Positions 40,948-49,940 of a DNA stretch of 50,074 bases are shown piece after piece. The stretch spans positions 1 through 50,074 of the forward strand of contig JAURFC010000004.1 of the NCBI GenBank assembly GCA_030834445.1, read 5' to 3'. Numbering within the stretch: position 1 is the stretch's first letter; every line of letters starts with the position of its first letter. The notes under the pieces were generated by a model that saw only the letters and a program-made list of their open reading frames with translations, was not told where the DNA came from and ran no database searches. A program made the position numbers and the translations under genes. The DNA is from Bacillota bacterium. GTDB lineage: Bacteria > Bacillota_I > Bacilli_A > RFN20 > CAG-826.

Positions 40948-41714
40948 AATTTCACGTCTTAACGTTATTTCCAGAGATGTTTGAAAGCGTCCTTTCGACT
41001 TCCATTCTAAAACGAGCGATTGGTCAACACCATCTTGAAGTGAATCTCATTAATTTCCGTGATTTTACCACGGATAAATATCGCCGTGTGGATACCCCTC
41101 CCGTCGGAGGTGGCGCCGGTTTAGTCTTAAAAGCCCAACCGATTCATGACGCATTAACGTCCATCCCTCAACGTGGGAAAACGATTTTACTCACCCCACG
41201 AGGCGTTCCCTTTCAGCAAACCCTCGCTCAGCAACTGGCCAAGGAAGAATCGTTAACCCTTATATGTGGTCATTATGAAGGGTTTGATGAACGCATTCAC
41301 CACGACGTCGACATGATGATTTCCCTAGGCGATTTTATTTTAACCGGGGGCGAACTTGTCGCGATGACCCTTATTGATGCGATTGCCCGTTTACAACCCG
41401 GGGTTATCGACGAACAATCCCCGGAGGAAGAATCCTTCAACGAGGGATTATTAGAATACCCTCAATATACCGAACCGTACGAATGGAACGGTCAACGTAT
41501 TCCGGATATTTTGTATTCAGGGAATCATACCGCCATTCGTCAATGGCGACTGCAACAATCGCTTGTTATAACACGAACATATCGTCCCGATTTATTTAAA
41601 AAATTACAGTTATCGCCGGCAAGTCAAATACTTCTGCAACAATATGATGAAGGGGTGACCCCCGATTGGAAAAAAAATGCGCTTGAGAAAGGCAAGAAAT
41701 TTATTAAAAAATGA
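40944..41714 (+). CDS. trmD: tRNA (guanine-N1-)-methyltransferase
   Basis: Protein of 256 residues. VDTPPVGGGAGLVLKAQPI, ICGHYEGFDERI and ISLGDFILTGGELVAM form the SPOUT-knot SAM site. Methylates G37 of tRNAs, among them Pro and Leu species like those in this window. ATGA overlap with rimM and uppP. Confidence 0.97.
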   Translation: MKFHVLTLFPEMFESVLSTSILKRAIGQHHLEVNLINFRDFTTDKYRRVDTPPVGGGAGLVLKAQPIHDALTSIPQRGKTILLTPRGVPFQQTLAQQLAKEESLTLICGHYEGFDERIHHDVDMMISLGDFILTGGELVAMTLIDAIARLQPGVIDEQSPEEESFNEGLLEYPQYTEPYEWNGQRIPDILYSGNHTAIRQWRLQQSLVITRTYRPDLFKKLQLSPASQILLQQYDEGVTPDWKKNALEKGKKFIKK

Positions 41715-42529
41715 TGGATTGGCTTCATTATCTTCTCTTAGCGATCTTGCAAGGTATTGCCGAGATTCTTCCGATTTCAAGTTCGGGCCATCTGGCGTTA
41801 TATCAAGCAATCTTTAACATTAATCAAGGCTATGAAGGTACCTTTTCCATTCTCCTTCATGGCGGCAGTTTACTCGCGTTACTCGTCTATTTTTCGCCGT
41901 CTATCGTACGACTCCTTCAAAGTGTTTTTTTCTTTATTCAAGGAAAACGTTCAACCGCCATCCTTGAGGATATGCGATTTATCGGTTATTTATTGCTCGC
42001 TTCCCTACCTGCAGGCATTGTGGGGGTTTTTCTTTCCGATACGATTGATGCGATCTTTGCCTCATTAACCTTTGTCGGTATTGGTTTTTTGATCACCGCC
42101 GGCCTTTTATATGTCGTTTATCGTAGATCAAAACAATCATCGAAGAAAACGTATTCTTTAATTAGTGCGCTGGGTGCAGGTTTTGCGCAGGTACTTGGTA
42201 TCTTCCCAGGTATCTCTCGTTCGGGTTCAACAATTTCCGGAGCCTTACTCACGGGCTTATCATTATCGAAAGCAAAAGAATTTTCTTTCTTTATGTTCAT
42301 TCCCATTAGTGCAGGAAGTTTTCTTTTATCGCTTGATCGTTTACAAAGCGTCGAAACCATTGACTGGATGCCGATGCTGGTGGCCGTAGCAGTAACGTTT
42401 GGAGTCACCTTAATCACACTTCATCTTGTGTTAAAACGACTGAAGGTCACTCACTTCCCTTATTTTTCAATGTATTTAGTCGTGATCGGCATCATCACCC
42501 TCATCCTTGCGGGGTTGCCACAAGGCTAA
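41711..42529 (+). CDS. uppP: Undecaprenyl-diphosphate phosphatase
   Basis: Membrane protein of 272 residues. LQGIAEILPISSSGHLAL (about 14-31) and FPGISRSGSTISGALLTGLS (about 163-182) are the two active-site repeats. Recycles the lipid carrier made by UppS. ATGA overlap with trmD. Its last 54 bases overlap the end of ylxM on the other strand. Confidence 0.95.
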   Translation: MMDWLHYLLLAILQGIAEILPISSSGHLALYQAIFNINQGYEGTFSILLHGGSLLALLVYFSPSIVRLLQSVFFFIQGKRSTAILEDMRFIGYLLLASLPAGIVGVFLSDTIDAIFASLTFVGIGFLITAGLLYVVYRRSKQSSKKTYSLISALGAGFAQVLGIFPGISRSGSTISGALLTGLSLSKAKEFSFFMFIPISAGSFLLSLDRLQSVETIDWMPMLVAVAVTFGVTLITLHLVLKRLKVTHFPYFSMYLVVIGIITLILAGLPQG

Positions 42530-42823
42530 AAGCGATTCTCGTAACGAATCGGGTGCGCTTTTTAACATGTCCATCATCGCTTCCGTCCGTTTTAAAAGTT
42601 GAAATTCTGCTTCTAAACTATCGAGTTTTTCTTTCATTTGGCGTAGAGCATCACTGACCGCCGCTTTCGAAATATGGTGGTCATCCGCAATTTCTTGTAG
42701 ACTCAAATCATAATGAAAATAGGCTTTAAATAACGCTTGTTGTTTTTCTGTAAATAAGCGATGATACCAATCAAAACACGCATTGTAATGCGTGAATTCA
42801 CGTAATTTAGAATCGCCCGCCAT
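42476..42823 (-). CDS. ylxM: YlxM-family helix-turn-helix protein
   Basis: Protein of 115 residues of the UPF0122 family: YHRLFTEKQQALFKAYFHYDLSLQEIADDHHISKAAVSDALRQ is the sigma-4-like helix-turn-helix. In most Bacillota it precedes ffh and is tied to the signal recognition particle; no ffh follows here. The tail is rich in Asp. It overlaps uppP tail-to-tail by 54 bases and the upstream membrane protein by 17. Confidence 0.88.
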   Translation of the reverse strand: MAGDSKLREFTHYNACFDWYHRLFTEKQQALFKAYFHYDLSLQEIADDHHISKAAVSDALRQMKEKLDSLEAEFQLLKRTEAMMDMLKSAPDSLRESLLALWQPRKDEGDDADHD

Positions 42824-43055
42824 AATTGAATAAAAAGCGTAACGTTAATAACACAATAAAGATAAAAGCAAAGTTTTTATGAAATTGGACATTCGTCCAG
42901 ACAGGTTTTCGCGAATTCATATAAGCAAAAATAAAGGCAATCGTGAACGAAACAATAATATCCACAATGCGAATATCGACACCCAAGGTCACTAAAAGAC
43001 TACTGACAAACGTATCTACGGCCACAAAAATTAAAAAACTAATAAAAAATCCCAT
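42807..43055 (-). CDS. Small membrane protein, unrecognised
   Basis: Protein of 82 residues with three hydrophobic stretches (about 2-25, 30-45, 62-78) separated by a short basic loop (NSRKPVWTNVQFHKN). I do not recognise the family. ATG 43055 is preceded at 6 bases by TACAAT (43067-43062), so a leaderless transcript is likely; the longer frame from 43070 would place the -10 box in the coding sequence. It lies between rnc and ylxM. Confidence 0.6.
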   Translation of the reverse strand: MGFFISFLIFVAVDTFVSSLLVTLGVDIRIVDIIVSFTIAFIFAYMNSRKPVWTNVQFHKNFAFIFIVLLTLRFLFNYGGRF

Positions 43056-43059
43056 ACGT

Positions 43060-43749
43060 CTATTGTACACGTGCTTTCTTACTTAAGGCAGCTTTTGCTG
43101 CAAGTTGTTCGGCAATTTTTTTAGAAGGGCCTTTCCCTTCTCCTAAGGTGAGGTCTTTGAATTTGACGTGCACGGTGAAGATTTTTTCATGCGCAGGTCC
43201 TTCTTCTTTAATTGTTTCATAATGGACCGCCTCACGAAATTCGGCCTGCATGTCTTCTTGAAGTTTGGTCTTATAATCGGTCAATTCATCCATCGTCAAA
43301 TGACGAATACGCTCTTCAAAAAAACGACGAACATAGGCAGCGGCTTTAGCCACCCCTTGATCAAGATAGACTGCCCCAATAAACGCTTCAAAAATATCTT
43401 CTAAAATCTTTTTGGATTGACTGACCCCTTCGCGGGTAATCGAATGACCAATGGTCACATAATTGGCGAGTTGAAGCTGTTTGGCAATTTTGACGAGATT
43501 TTCTGTTTGGACAAGTTTCGCCCGGGTTTTACTTAGTTCCCCTTGCGACCACTCTGGATGGAGGCGAAAGACAAGATCCGCGACGACCATTGATAAAAAG
43601 GCATCGCCAATAAATTCGAGTCGTTCATAGTCTTTACCGATACCTTTGTGTTCGTGATTGACAGAGGTATGGGTAAAGGCTAATTCATAAAGTTCAATCC
43701 GTTTCGGTTGAAGCTTTTGTTCCTTGAGGAACTGCAGCAGTGATTTCAT
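43060..43749 (-). CDS. rnc: Ribonuclease III
   Basis: Protein of 229 residues. YERLEFIGDAFLSMVVADLVF (catalytic Glu and Asp, about 41-61) and KILEDIFEAFIGAVYLDQG carry the active site; dsRNA-binding domain at the C-terminus (GEGKGPSKKIAEQLAAKAAL). Cuts rRNA precursors and structured RNA. ATG 43749 follows AAAGGA; the 70 upstream codons are plsX read out of frame. Overlaps plsX by 56 bases. Confidence 0.95.
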   Translation of the reverse strand: MKSLLQFLKEQKLQPKRIELYELAFTHTSVNHEHKGIGKDYERLEFIGDAFLSMVVADLVFRLHPEWSQGELSKTRAKLVQTENLVKIAKQLQLANYVTIGHSITREGVSQSKKILEDIFEAFIGAVYLDQGVAKAAAYVRRFFEERIRHLTMDELTDYKTKLQEDMQAEFREAVHYETIKEEGPAHEKIFTVHVKFKDLTLGEGKGPSKKIAEQLAAKAALSKKARVQ

Positions 43750-44725
43750 GTTCAAATCCTTTCGTGAGTGTTTCCACAATCTTGGCTTCGGCAAGTTTTT
43801 TTCCCACTTCAATCGCATAGGAAAAAGCGACAGCATCACTACTTCCATGGGCTTTGACAACCACCCCATTAAGACCAAGAAGCATACTGCCTCCGGTGGA
43901 ACGGTAGTCCCAACGGTGACGCATGGCTTTAACGCCTTTGGAGGCGAAGAGGTACCCAATCATCGAAAAAAGATTGCGTTTAAAGATCTTTTTGATTTCA
44001 TTAGACATCACCTTAAAGACTCCTTCGGTCGTTTTTAAATAGACGTTACCGGTAAAGCCATCGGTGACAATGACATCGGCGATGCCTGATAAGGATTCCC
44101 GACCTTCAATGTTGCCTTGTAGACCAGGGAAGTTTCGTTCTTTTAAGATTTCTAAGGCCCGTTTACTTTCTGGCGATCCTTTTTTATCTTCGGTTCCATT
44201 GGCTAAAACATACACTCGGGGTTCTTTATTGCCATAGACCGCTTGATTAAAGATACGGCCCATTTCGGCGAATTGTACAAGGTGTTCGGCGGTGTTTTCA
44301 TTACTGGCTCCAATGTCTAACACATTGGTAATCTTTCCCATCGCATTGGGCATCGGGACAATGAGCGCGGCCCGTTCAACGCCCGGAATGAGTTTGAGTT
44401 TTAAGGTTGCGGCAGATAAATAGGCTCCAGTTCCTCCACAACTAATGATTGCATCGGCTTGACGTTCTTTGTAAAGATCAATAGCTTTCATCATCGAGGA
44501 GTCTTTCATACGTAGGACCTCACGCGCTCCTGCTTCCATAGGCACGACATCGCGTGCATCGACAATTTCTGCGATATCTTTAATCGATTGTAGTTTTTCC
44601 TGCTTACCAACAGCGATGAATGTATATTGACCAGGATTGCGTGATAAAAACTGACGAAGACCTACTGAGAGTTCTTCTGCCCCTTTGTCAGCACCCATCA
44701 TGTCAAGGATGATTGTTAATGACAT
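43694..44725 (-). CDS. plsX: Phosphate acyltransferase PlsX
   Basis: Protein of 343 residues. DMMGADKGAEE at the start, SCGGTGAYLSAATLKL near 95, VTDGFTGNVYLKTTEG near 221 and the C-terminal GLNGVVVKAHGSSDAVAF are conserved. Makes acyl phosphate from acyl-ACP for glycerolipid synthesis. TGC-extended TACTAT lies 6 bases before ATG with no ribosome binding site. No fapR or acpP beside it. Confidence 0.94.
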   Translation of the reverse strand: MSLTIILDMMGADKGAEELSVGLRQFLSRNPGQYTFIAVGKQEKLQSIKDIAEIVDARDVVPMEAGAREVLRMKDSSMMKAIDLYKERQADAIISCGGTGAYLSAATLKLKLIPGVERAALIVPMPNAMGKITNVLDIGASNENTAEHLVQFAEMGRIFNQAVYGNKEPRVYVLANGTEDKKGSPESKRALEILKERNFPGLQGNIEGRESLSGIADVIVTDGFTGNVYLKTTEGVFKVMSNEIKKIFKRNLFSMIGYLFASKGVKAMRHRWDYRSTGGSMLLGLNGVVVKAHGSSDAVAFSYAIEVGKKLAEAKIVETLTKGFEHEITAAVPQGTKASTETD

Positions 44726-44781
44726 AAGAAAATAGTAGCAAAAAAAGTTAATAAATCATAAGAAATTATAAATAGACTATC

Positions 44782-45447
44782 TTAACAGGCTGAATAATCA
44801 ATCGAATAAGTTAGAATCATGCTTGAAACAACAATCGGAGAAGAAGGAAGTATTGTAAATTGTTGAATATTATCAGAAAACAAGAATGATTTAGATAAAG
44901 TAACTTGATTTGCATCGAGTGATTCATCAGTTAATTGAGAAGTAGTAGATGTGAATGAACCAATTCTTTGATTAGCTACTGAAACGAAGTCATTTTTTAA
45001 ATCAATTGTAGTTTCGACTCCCAAAGAACTATTATATTTTGTTACCACGATTTGAATTGTTGTAAGGCGAAATTTGTTTGTAGAACTTCCCGAAGCATTT
45101 AAATCATTATTTGAATTGAATGGAGTATTTGAGTTTGTATAAAGGAAAAAATAAGGAGAAGAATTTTCGTTATTTGTCACTTTTGAACTTGCGCTGTACT
45201 CAAATAATTGAGTAAATGTGTTATTTGAACCTTCCGCGTACAAATAAAGGTCTGCATTTTTTATTAAAAAAGTATTTATAGTGCTTCCGAAATCAGATCT
45301 ATCGATTTCAACTTGAACACTTGAATAAATAGGTGTTCCTGCCCCCGCGACATTGATAATCGGATCAATAGCTTGATTCGATAAAGCAAAAGGTACTAAT
45401 CCAATGATTACTAAAGATGTAAACGACAAAATAATTTTTTTAAACAT
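44782..45447 (-). CDS. Secreted protein, unrecognised
   Basis: Protein of 221 residues. Signal peptide (FKKIILSFTSLVIIGLVPFALS, cleavage probably near residue 24), then a Ser/Thr/Asn-rich beta-type sequence ending in IDYSAC with a Cys as last residue. No motif I recognise. The gene is more AT-rich than plsX and recG on either side, and the long gaps around it suggest a late insertion. ATG 45447 has a run of six G as ribosome binding site, 5 bases away. Might be a surface protein of this lineage. Confidence 0.6.
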   Translation of the reverse strand: MFKKIILSFTSLVIIGLVPFALSNQAIDPIINVAGAGTPIYSSVQVEIDRSDFGSTINTFLIKNADLYLYAEGSNNTFTQLFEYSASSKVTNNENSSPYFFLYTNSNTPFNSNNDLNASGSSTNKFRLTTIQIVVTKYNSSLGVETTIDLKNDFVSVANQRIGSFTSTTSQLTDESLDANQVTLSKSFLFSDNIQQFTILPSSPIVVSSMILTYSIDYSAC

Positions 45448-45608
45448 AACATTCCCCCCTAAATTGAAATATGTTAAATTCACTATAAGTGACTAAATAG
45501 TGAAATACACAATTAATTTCTTAACAATGTTCTTTTTTTATGAATACATAATAAAAGATTGTATATTTAATATATAAAGCACAAAAACTTTATAATTAAT
45601 TCATACTT

Positions 45609-47519
45609 TTATAAGGCGATAAAATGACGAACAGCCTCTAAAATTGCCCGATCTTTCACTAAATTAAGCACATTAAACGACGGAACACCGGCTTGTTTTT
45701 CTCCCAGCAGTTCACCTGGTCCGCGTATTTCTAAATCATGTTCAGCAATCACAAAGCCATCGTTAGTTTTTACGAGGACATCTAATCGTTCATTTTCAAG
45801 TAAAGCTTCGGTTTGGGTCACCAGTAAACATGTGGCCTCACTCCCATCTCTTCCAATCCGACCACGTAATTGATGAAGCGTCGCTAAACCAAACGTATTC
45901 GCATCGTGAATAATCATGACGCTTGCTTCTTTAACATCGATACCTACTTCAATAACGGTGGTGGAAATAAGAATCGGAAATTGACCCGATGCAAACTGTT
46001 GTAAAATACGTGTCTTCTCCTCCGCCTTTAACTTTCCATGAAGAGTTGAAACTAAACGAGGATATTTGAATGCATAACGGTCATACAATGCATCAACCGT
46101 TTGTTTCCCTGTTGAAGATTGATCAATAGCAGGAGCAAGAATATAAATGCGCTTGTGTTGTTCCAAGGCAAGTTGAATCGTGTAATCAATGAGCGCATTA
46201 TCGTCTTGAACAAGATACGTTTGTACATTGCGCTTTTCATAGGGAAACTGGTTGAGGGTGGATAAATCCATGTTGGCGTAAATCGACATCGCTAAACTTC
46301 GTGGAATCGGCGTGGCGGACATCATCAAAAAATCCGCATGCGGTCCCTTTAATCGTAATTTTTCTCGTTGTGCAATCCCAAAGCGATGTTGTTCATCAAT
46401 GACAACGAGACCTAAATTCATAAACGTAACATTTTCGGAAAATACCGCATGCGTCCCAACACATAGATCGAGTGTTCCTTCTTCGAGTTGGGTTTGGATG
46501 GAACGTCGTTCACTCACGGATAAGGAGCCGACAAGTAATCCAATTCGTAACCCATCGTCCTTTAGTAGCGATTGTAAGGTTTGAAGATGTTGTTTGGCAA
46601 GCGTATCAGTAGGGGCCATAAGCACCCCTTGTTGACCGCGTAGCGCATTCGCATAGAGAGCCATTACCGCCACCACGGTTTTCCCACTACCCACATCGCC
46701 TTGGAGTAAACGATGCATGACGTGTTCATCATTCATATCGTTGACGATATCATCAAGCGCTTGTAATTGATCGGTCGTTAGTCGATACGGTAAGCGTTCA
46801 ATTTTATCAACCACTTTTCCATACGAAATCGTATCAATCGCTTGCTTTCGTAAGGCTTGCTGCGTTAATTTACGTTGTTTCATATACGAGAAATACGCAT
46901 ACGCTTCTTCAAACTTAAATAGACGTGATGCTTTTTCGACGTCCGTTAGCGAAGTGGGGTAATGAAGAATGGATAACGCTTTTTCAATGGGCATAACGTG
47001 ATGAATCGCATAAAATGATTCAGGTAAGAAACGTTGAAACGATAACGTAGGGAGCAACGTCATCGCTTTTTTAACAAGGCGAGTAAACACATATTGAGGA
47101 ATATCTTCGGGTAGACGATAAACAGGTTTTAACACGGGTAGGGACCCATCATCTTGATAGAAATTCATTAAGTTTAAGCTCGATCGTTTGGCATCATACG
47201 TGGCGACAAGTCGATACAACGTGTTGAGTTGAATCGATTTTGCAAAAAAAGGTCGATTAAAAGCGACAACCGAATAAAGGTGATGGTCATGCGCTAAAAA
47301 TTTAAAAGTCGTCGAGGTAAAGCGACCATGACGAAACATTTTCGGTTGGGTCGCGACGTGGCCTTGTAACACAATCCGTTGACGATCGACTTTGAGTACG
47401 GATTCACTGAGTGATAAATCTTCATACGTTCTCGGAACATGCCTTAACACATCTTCATAGGATAGTATGCCCATGGTTTCTAAGGCGGTTTGAATCCGAG
47501 CTGAACTCGACAATTTCAT
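45609..47519 (-). CDS. recG: ATP-dependent DNA helicase RecG
   Basis: Protein of 636 residues. N-terminal wedge/OB domain, then helicase motifs GDVGSGKTVVAVMAL (Walker A, about 270), VVIDEQHRFGI (DEQH box), MSATPIPRSLA and the C-terminal HQLRGRIGRDGSEA. Remodels stalled replication forks. ATG 47519 is preceded at 6 bases by TACAAT (47531-47526), right behind the fakA terminator, and no ribosome binding site is present. Confidence 0.95.
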   Translation of the reverse strand: MKLSSSARIQTALETMGILSYEDVLRHVPRTYEDLSLSESVLKVDRQRIVLQGHVATQPKMFRHGRFTSTTFKFLAHDHHLYSVVAFNRPFFAKSIQLNTLYRLVATYDAKRSSLNLMNFYQDDGSLPVLKPVYRLPEDIPQYVFTRLVKKAMTLLPTLSFQRFLPESFYAIHHVMPIEKALSILHYPTSLTDVEKASRLFKFEEAYAYFSYMKQRKLTQQALRKQAIDTISYGKVVDKIERLPYRLTTDQLQALDDIVNDMNDEHVMHRLLQGDVGSGKTVVAVMALYANALRGQQGVLMAPTDTLAKQHLQTLQSLLKDDGLRIGLLVGSLSVSERRSIQTQLEEGTLDLCVGTHAVFSENVTFMNLGLVVIDEQHRFGIAQREKLRLKGPHADFLMMSATPIPRSLAMSIYANMDLSTLNQFPYEKRNVQTYLVQDDNALIDYTIQLALEQHKRIYILAPAIDQSSTGKQTVDALYDRYAFKYPRLVSTLHGKLKAEEKTRILQQFASGQFPILISTTVIEVGIDVKEASVMIIHDANTFGLATLHQLRGRIGRDGSEATCLLVTQTEALLENERLDVLVKTNDGFVIAEHDLEIRGPGELLGEKQAGVPSFNVLNLVKDRAILEAVRHFIAL

Positions 47520-47534
47520 ACGTTTATTGTAAAA

Positions 47535-47558
47535 CAAAAAAAGAGGCGATGCCTCTTT
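47535..47558 (-). terminator. Terminator after fakA
   Basis: AAGAGGC, loop ATC, GCCTCTT, then a run of T. Only a few bases separate it from the recG -10 box, so recG must start its own transcript. Confidence 0.85.
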
Positions 47559-47581
47559 TCTTTTTGAAACACAAAGCGTCG

Positions 47582-49255
47582 TTATTCGACGCCGATAATA
47601 AATGAATACACAGGTTGATTGCCTTCTCGGAAATCAAAGTCAACGCCACGATACGCTTCATACGTATAATCGCGTAAACGTTCAATGACCGCATCACTGG
47701 CCCCTTCACCATAAAAGATCGTGACGAGACTGGCTGCATCATCGACCATCGTTTCTAAGAGTTTTTTGGCGGTATCAAATAAGTCTTTGGCCGTGCACAC
47801 AATGGCTTTACCCATAATGCCCATAAAGTCATCTTTTTTCACGGTTAATCCGTTAATGGATGTATCTTTAATCGCAAAAGTCACCGCTCCGGATTTGACT
47901 TGTTTCACGGCCGTATTCATCGCGTCGATATTTTCCGCCATCGATAAATCAGGAATAAAGTTAATCACAGCCGTTAAGCCTTCCGGAATCGTTTTGGTTT
48001 CAATGACCGCAGCATTAATGAGCCCTTCTTCATTGAGTGCTTCTGCCGCTTGTTTCGCGGCTAAAACGATATTCGGGTTATTCGGGAAAAAGAACACATT
48101 CTTGGCGTGAACGGCACGGGCCGCATTGAGGAAATCTTCGGTAGAAGGATTCATCGTTTGCCCGCCACTGACAATATGGTCCACATTGAGGTCTTTAAAG
48201 GATTGTTCCATCCCAACCCCCGCGGCAACGGCAATCAAACCAAAAACTTTTTCTTCCACAGGTTCAGCAGGCTTACTCGTAGGCGCATGGGCGTGATCTT
48301 TACTCGCTTCGGTAATATTTTCGTGTTGAACGGTCATATTATCGGCTTTCATCGTCACAAATTCCCCGTATTTAAACGCATTGGCAAACACGGCAGCAGG
48401 GTTCAACGTGTGAATATGCACTTTGACTAAATTTTCATCTTTAACAAGGACTATCGAATTGCCTTGTTGTTCTAAATACTCATAAAATCGTTTTTCAATG
48501 AACGGTTTTTTATCAGGATTTTTTTCATCGAGCATGAGAATAAATTCGGTGCAGTAGCCAAATTCTTCGGCTTCGAGTTTCGCCCCCGCCATTTCTTTAC
48601 CGGCTTTGGCCGTTAATGCCGTGGCTTCGAGTTTTTCCACAACTTTATCTTTCAAGCCCAAATCAAAGCCTTCTAAGATTTTAATCAAACCCAAACCACC
48701 AGAGTCGACCACACCCACTTCTTTGAGAATCGGCAGTAAATCGGGCGTTCGTTTTAACGATTCATGGGCCTCTTTAATAAGAAGTTCCATGCATTGTTCA
48801 ATCGACCAGCTTTCTTGAACGTGATCCATCAGCATTTGGGATGCTTCACGAATGACGGTTAACATCGTCCCTTCCACAGGTCGCATAACCGCTTTATAGG
48901 CAACTTCTTTGCCTTGCATCCATGCTTCAGCAAATTGAACGGCGTTGATTTCCGCTTTACCCTCTAAATACTGGGCAAAACCACGGAAAATTTGCGAAGT
49001 AATAACCCCTGAGTTCCCGCGCGCACCCATTAAAAGTCCCTTAGAAAAGGCTTTGGCTAAATCATAAATATGTTCATCATTGCGGTTGGCAACTTCTTTT
49101 GAACCGCTGGAGACGGTTAAATTCATATTTAAACCCGTATCGCCATCGGGAACAGGGAAAACATTGAGGGCATCCACTTCGGGATAATGATTATAGAGGT
49201 TGTTCGCGCCAGAGATAATCATGCGCTTAAGGATGACACCATTGAGTGATTTCAT
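47582..49255 (-). CDS. fakA: Fatty acid kinase catalytic protein FakA (DAK domain)
   Basis: Protein of 557 residues. N-terminal DhaL-like kinase domain with NVFPVPDGDTGLNMNLTVSSG (about 31-51) and MGARGNSGVITSQIFRG (about 76-92), middle domain, and C-terminal domain with VTIFYGEGASDA. Phosphorylates fatty acids bound to a FakB (DegV) partner, feeding acyl phosphate to the lipid route that PlsX also serves. No fakB is in the window. AGGAG before ATG. Confidence 0.93.
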   Translation of the reverse strand: MKSLNGVILKRMIISGANNLYNHYPEVDALNVFPVPDGDTGLNMNLTVSSGSKEVANRNDEHIYDLAKAFSKGLLMGARGNSGVITSQIFRGFAQYLEGKAEINAVQFAEAWMQGKEVAYKAVMRPVEGTMLTVIREASQMLMDHVQESWSIEQCMELLIKEAHESLKRTPDLLPILKEVGVVDSGGLGLIKILEGFDLGLKDKVVEKLEATALTAKAGKEMAGAKLEAEEFGYCTEFILMLDEKNPDKKPFIEKRFYEYLEQQGNSIVLVKDENLVKVHIHTLNPAAVFANAFKYGEFVTMKADNMTVQHENITEASKDHAHAPTSKPAEPVEEKVFGLIAVAAGVGMEQSFKDLNVDHIVSGGQTMNPSTEDFLNAARAVHAKNVFFFPNNPNIVLAAKQAAEALNEEGLINAAVIETKTIPEGLTAVINFIPDLSMAENIDAMNTAVKQVKSGAVTFAIKDTSINGLTVKKDDFMGIMGKAIVCTAKDLFDTAKKLLETMVDDAASLVTIFYGEGASDAVIERLRDYTYEAYRGVDFDFREGNQPVYSFIIGVE

Positions 49256-49263
49256 AAACTCTC

Positions 49264-49620
49264 CTAACGGGTATGAATCGATTGAACAAACACATTAATG
49301 AGTGAAAATTTCATTTGAAAGGTTTTTTCAAGATCATACCGGACTTTTTTTTGAACTTCCGTGACAATTTCAGTAATTTTAACCCCAGAGGCGACAATTA
49401 AGTAAAGATCCACACTGAACGTTTGTTTTTCTTTTTTGACAAAAATCCCTTTGGAAAAATCGTTTTGATTTAACAGCTTGGCCATTTCATCCAGGACCGA
49501 ATTTTTCTTAGCAAGACCGACCACACCATAACATTCCAAAGCAGCCGAGGCGACGACAGTCGCGATTGCTTCGGTGGAGATGTGTATAGAGCCTAAGGAT
49601 GTTTTTTGTTCAATACTCAT
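49264..49620 (-). CDS. Asp23/Gls24-family protein (YloU type)
   Basis: Protein of 118 residues. GSIHISTEAIATVVASAALECYGVVGLA (about 10-37) and the C-terminal VNVFVQSIHTR are typical of the family, often found before fakA/yloV. Function is envelope-linked but not defined. The ATG has no Shine-Dalgarno site, although the mRNA should have a leader of about 30 bases from the promoter upstream. Confidence 0.9.
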   Translation of the reverse strand: MSIEQKTSLGSIHISTEAIATVVASAALECYGVVGLAKKNSVLDEMAKLLNQNDFSKGIFVKKEKQTFSVDLYLIVASGVKITEIVTEVQKKVRYDLEKTFQMKFSLINVFVQSIHTR

Positions 49621-49656
49621 AAGGGGGAAAATCGACGCGGAGAATTTCGTAAGTTT

Positions 49657-49684
49657 AGAATACCTTATTAAGGATAAATTTCAA
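49657..49684 (-). promoter_or_regulatory. Promoter of the Asp23-fakA unit
   Basis: TTGAAA (49684-49679), 16 bases, TATTCT (49662-49657), placed behind the 5S rRNA gene. Confidence 0.55.
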
Positions 49685-49733
49685 GTAAAAGATGACACGG
49701 TTTTGCGACCAAAAAGGTCTATAAAAGAAAAAA

Positions 49734-49843
49734 GCCCGGCAACGCGTTATTCTCGGAACGAATTCCTACTTTCACCGTGACGGCGCTTAACTTCTGTGTT
49801 CGGGATGGGAACAGGTGTGTCCACCGTGCCATCGTCACCAGAC
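49734..49843 (-). rRNA. rrf: 5S ribosomal RNA
   Basis: The minus strand reads GTCTGGTGACGATGGCACGG, then the diagnostic CCCATCCCGAACACAGAAGT and AAGTAGGAATTC, ending TTGCCGGGC, which pairs with the 5' end. A T-run follows and may terminate the operon. Boundaries are accurate to a few bases. Confidence 0.95.
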
Positions 49844-49940
49844 TTTTTTCTTCAGGGTATTCCCTGAAAACTAGATACTAGGTTATTAACCGTTACTTTC
49901 TGAACTTTATTACTTTTACTTTGACTGATCTTATTTTAAG

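Noticed and set aside
43750-43959. Long N-terminal extension of RNase III
   Set aside because: The added 70 codons are plsX sequence read in another frame; ATG 43749 has a ribosome binding site and gives the normal protein.
47559-47581. fakA and recG as one operon
   Set aside because: A strong terminator (47535-47558) follows fakA, and recG has its own -10 box right behind it.
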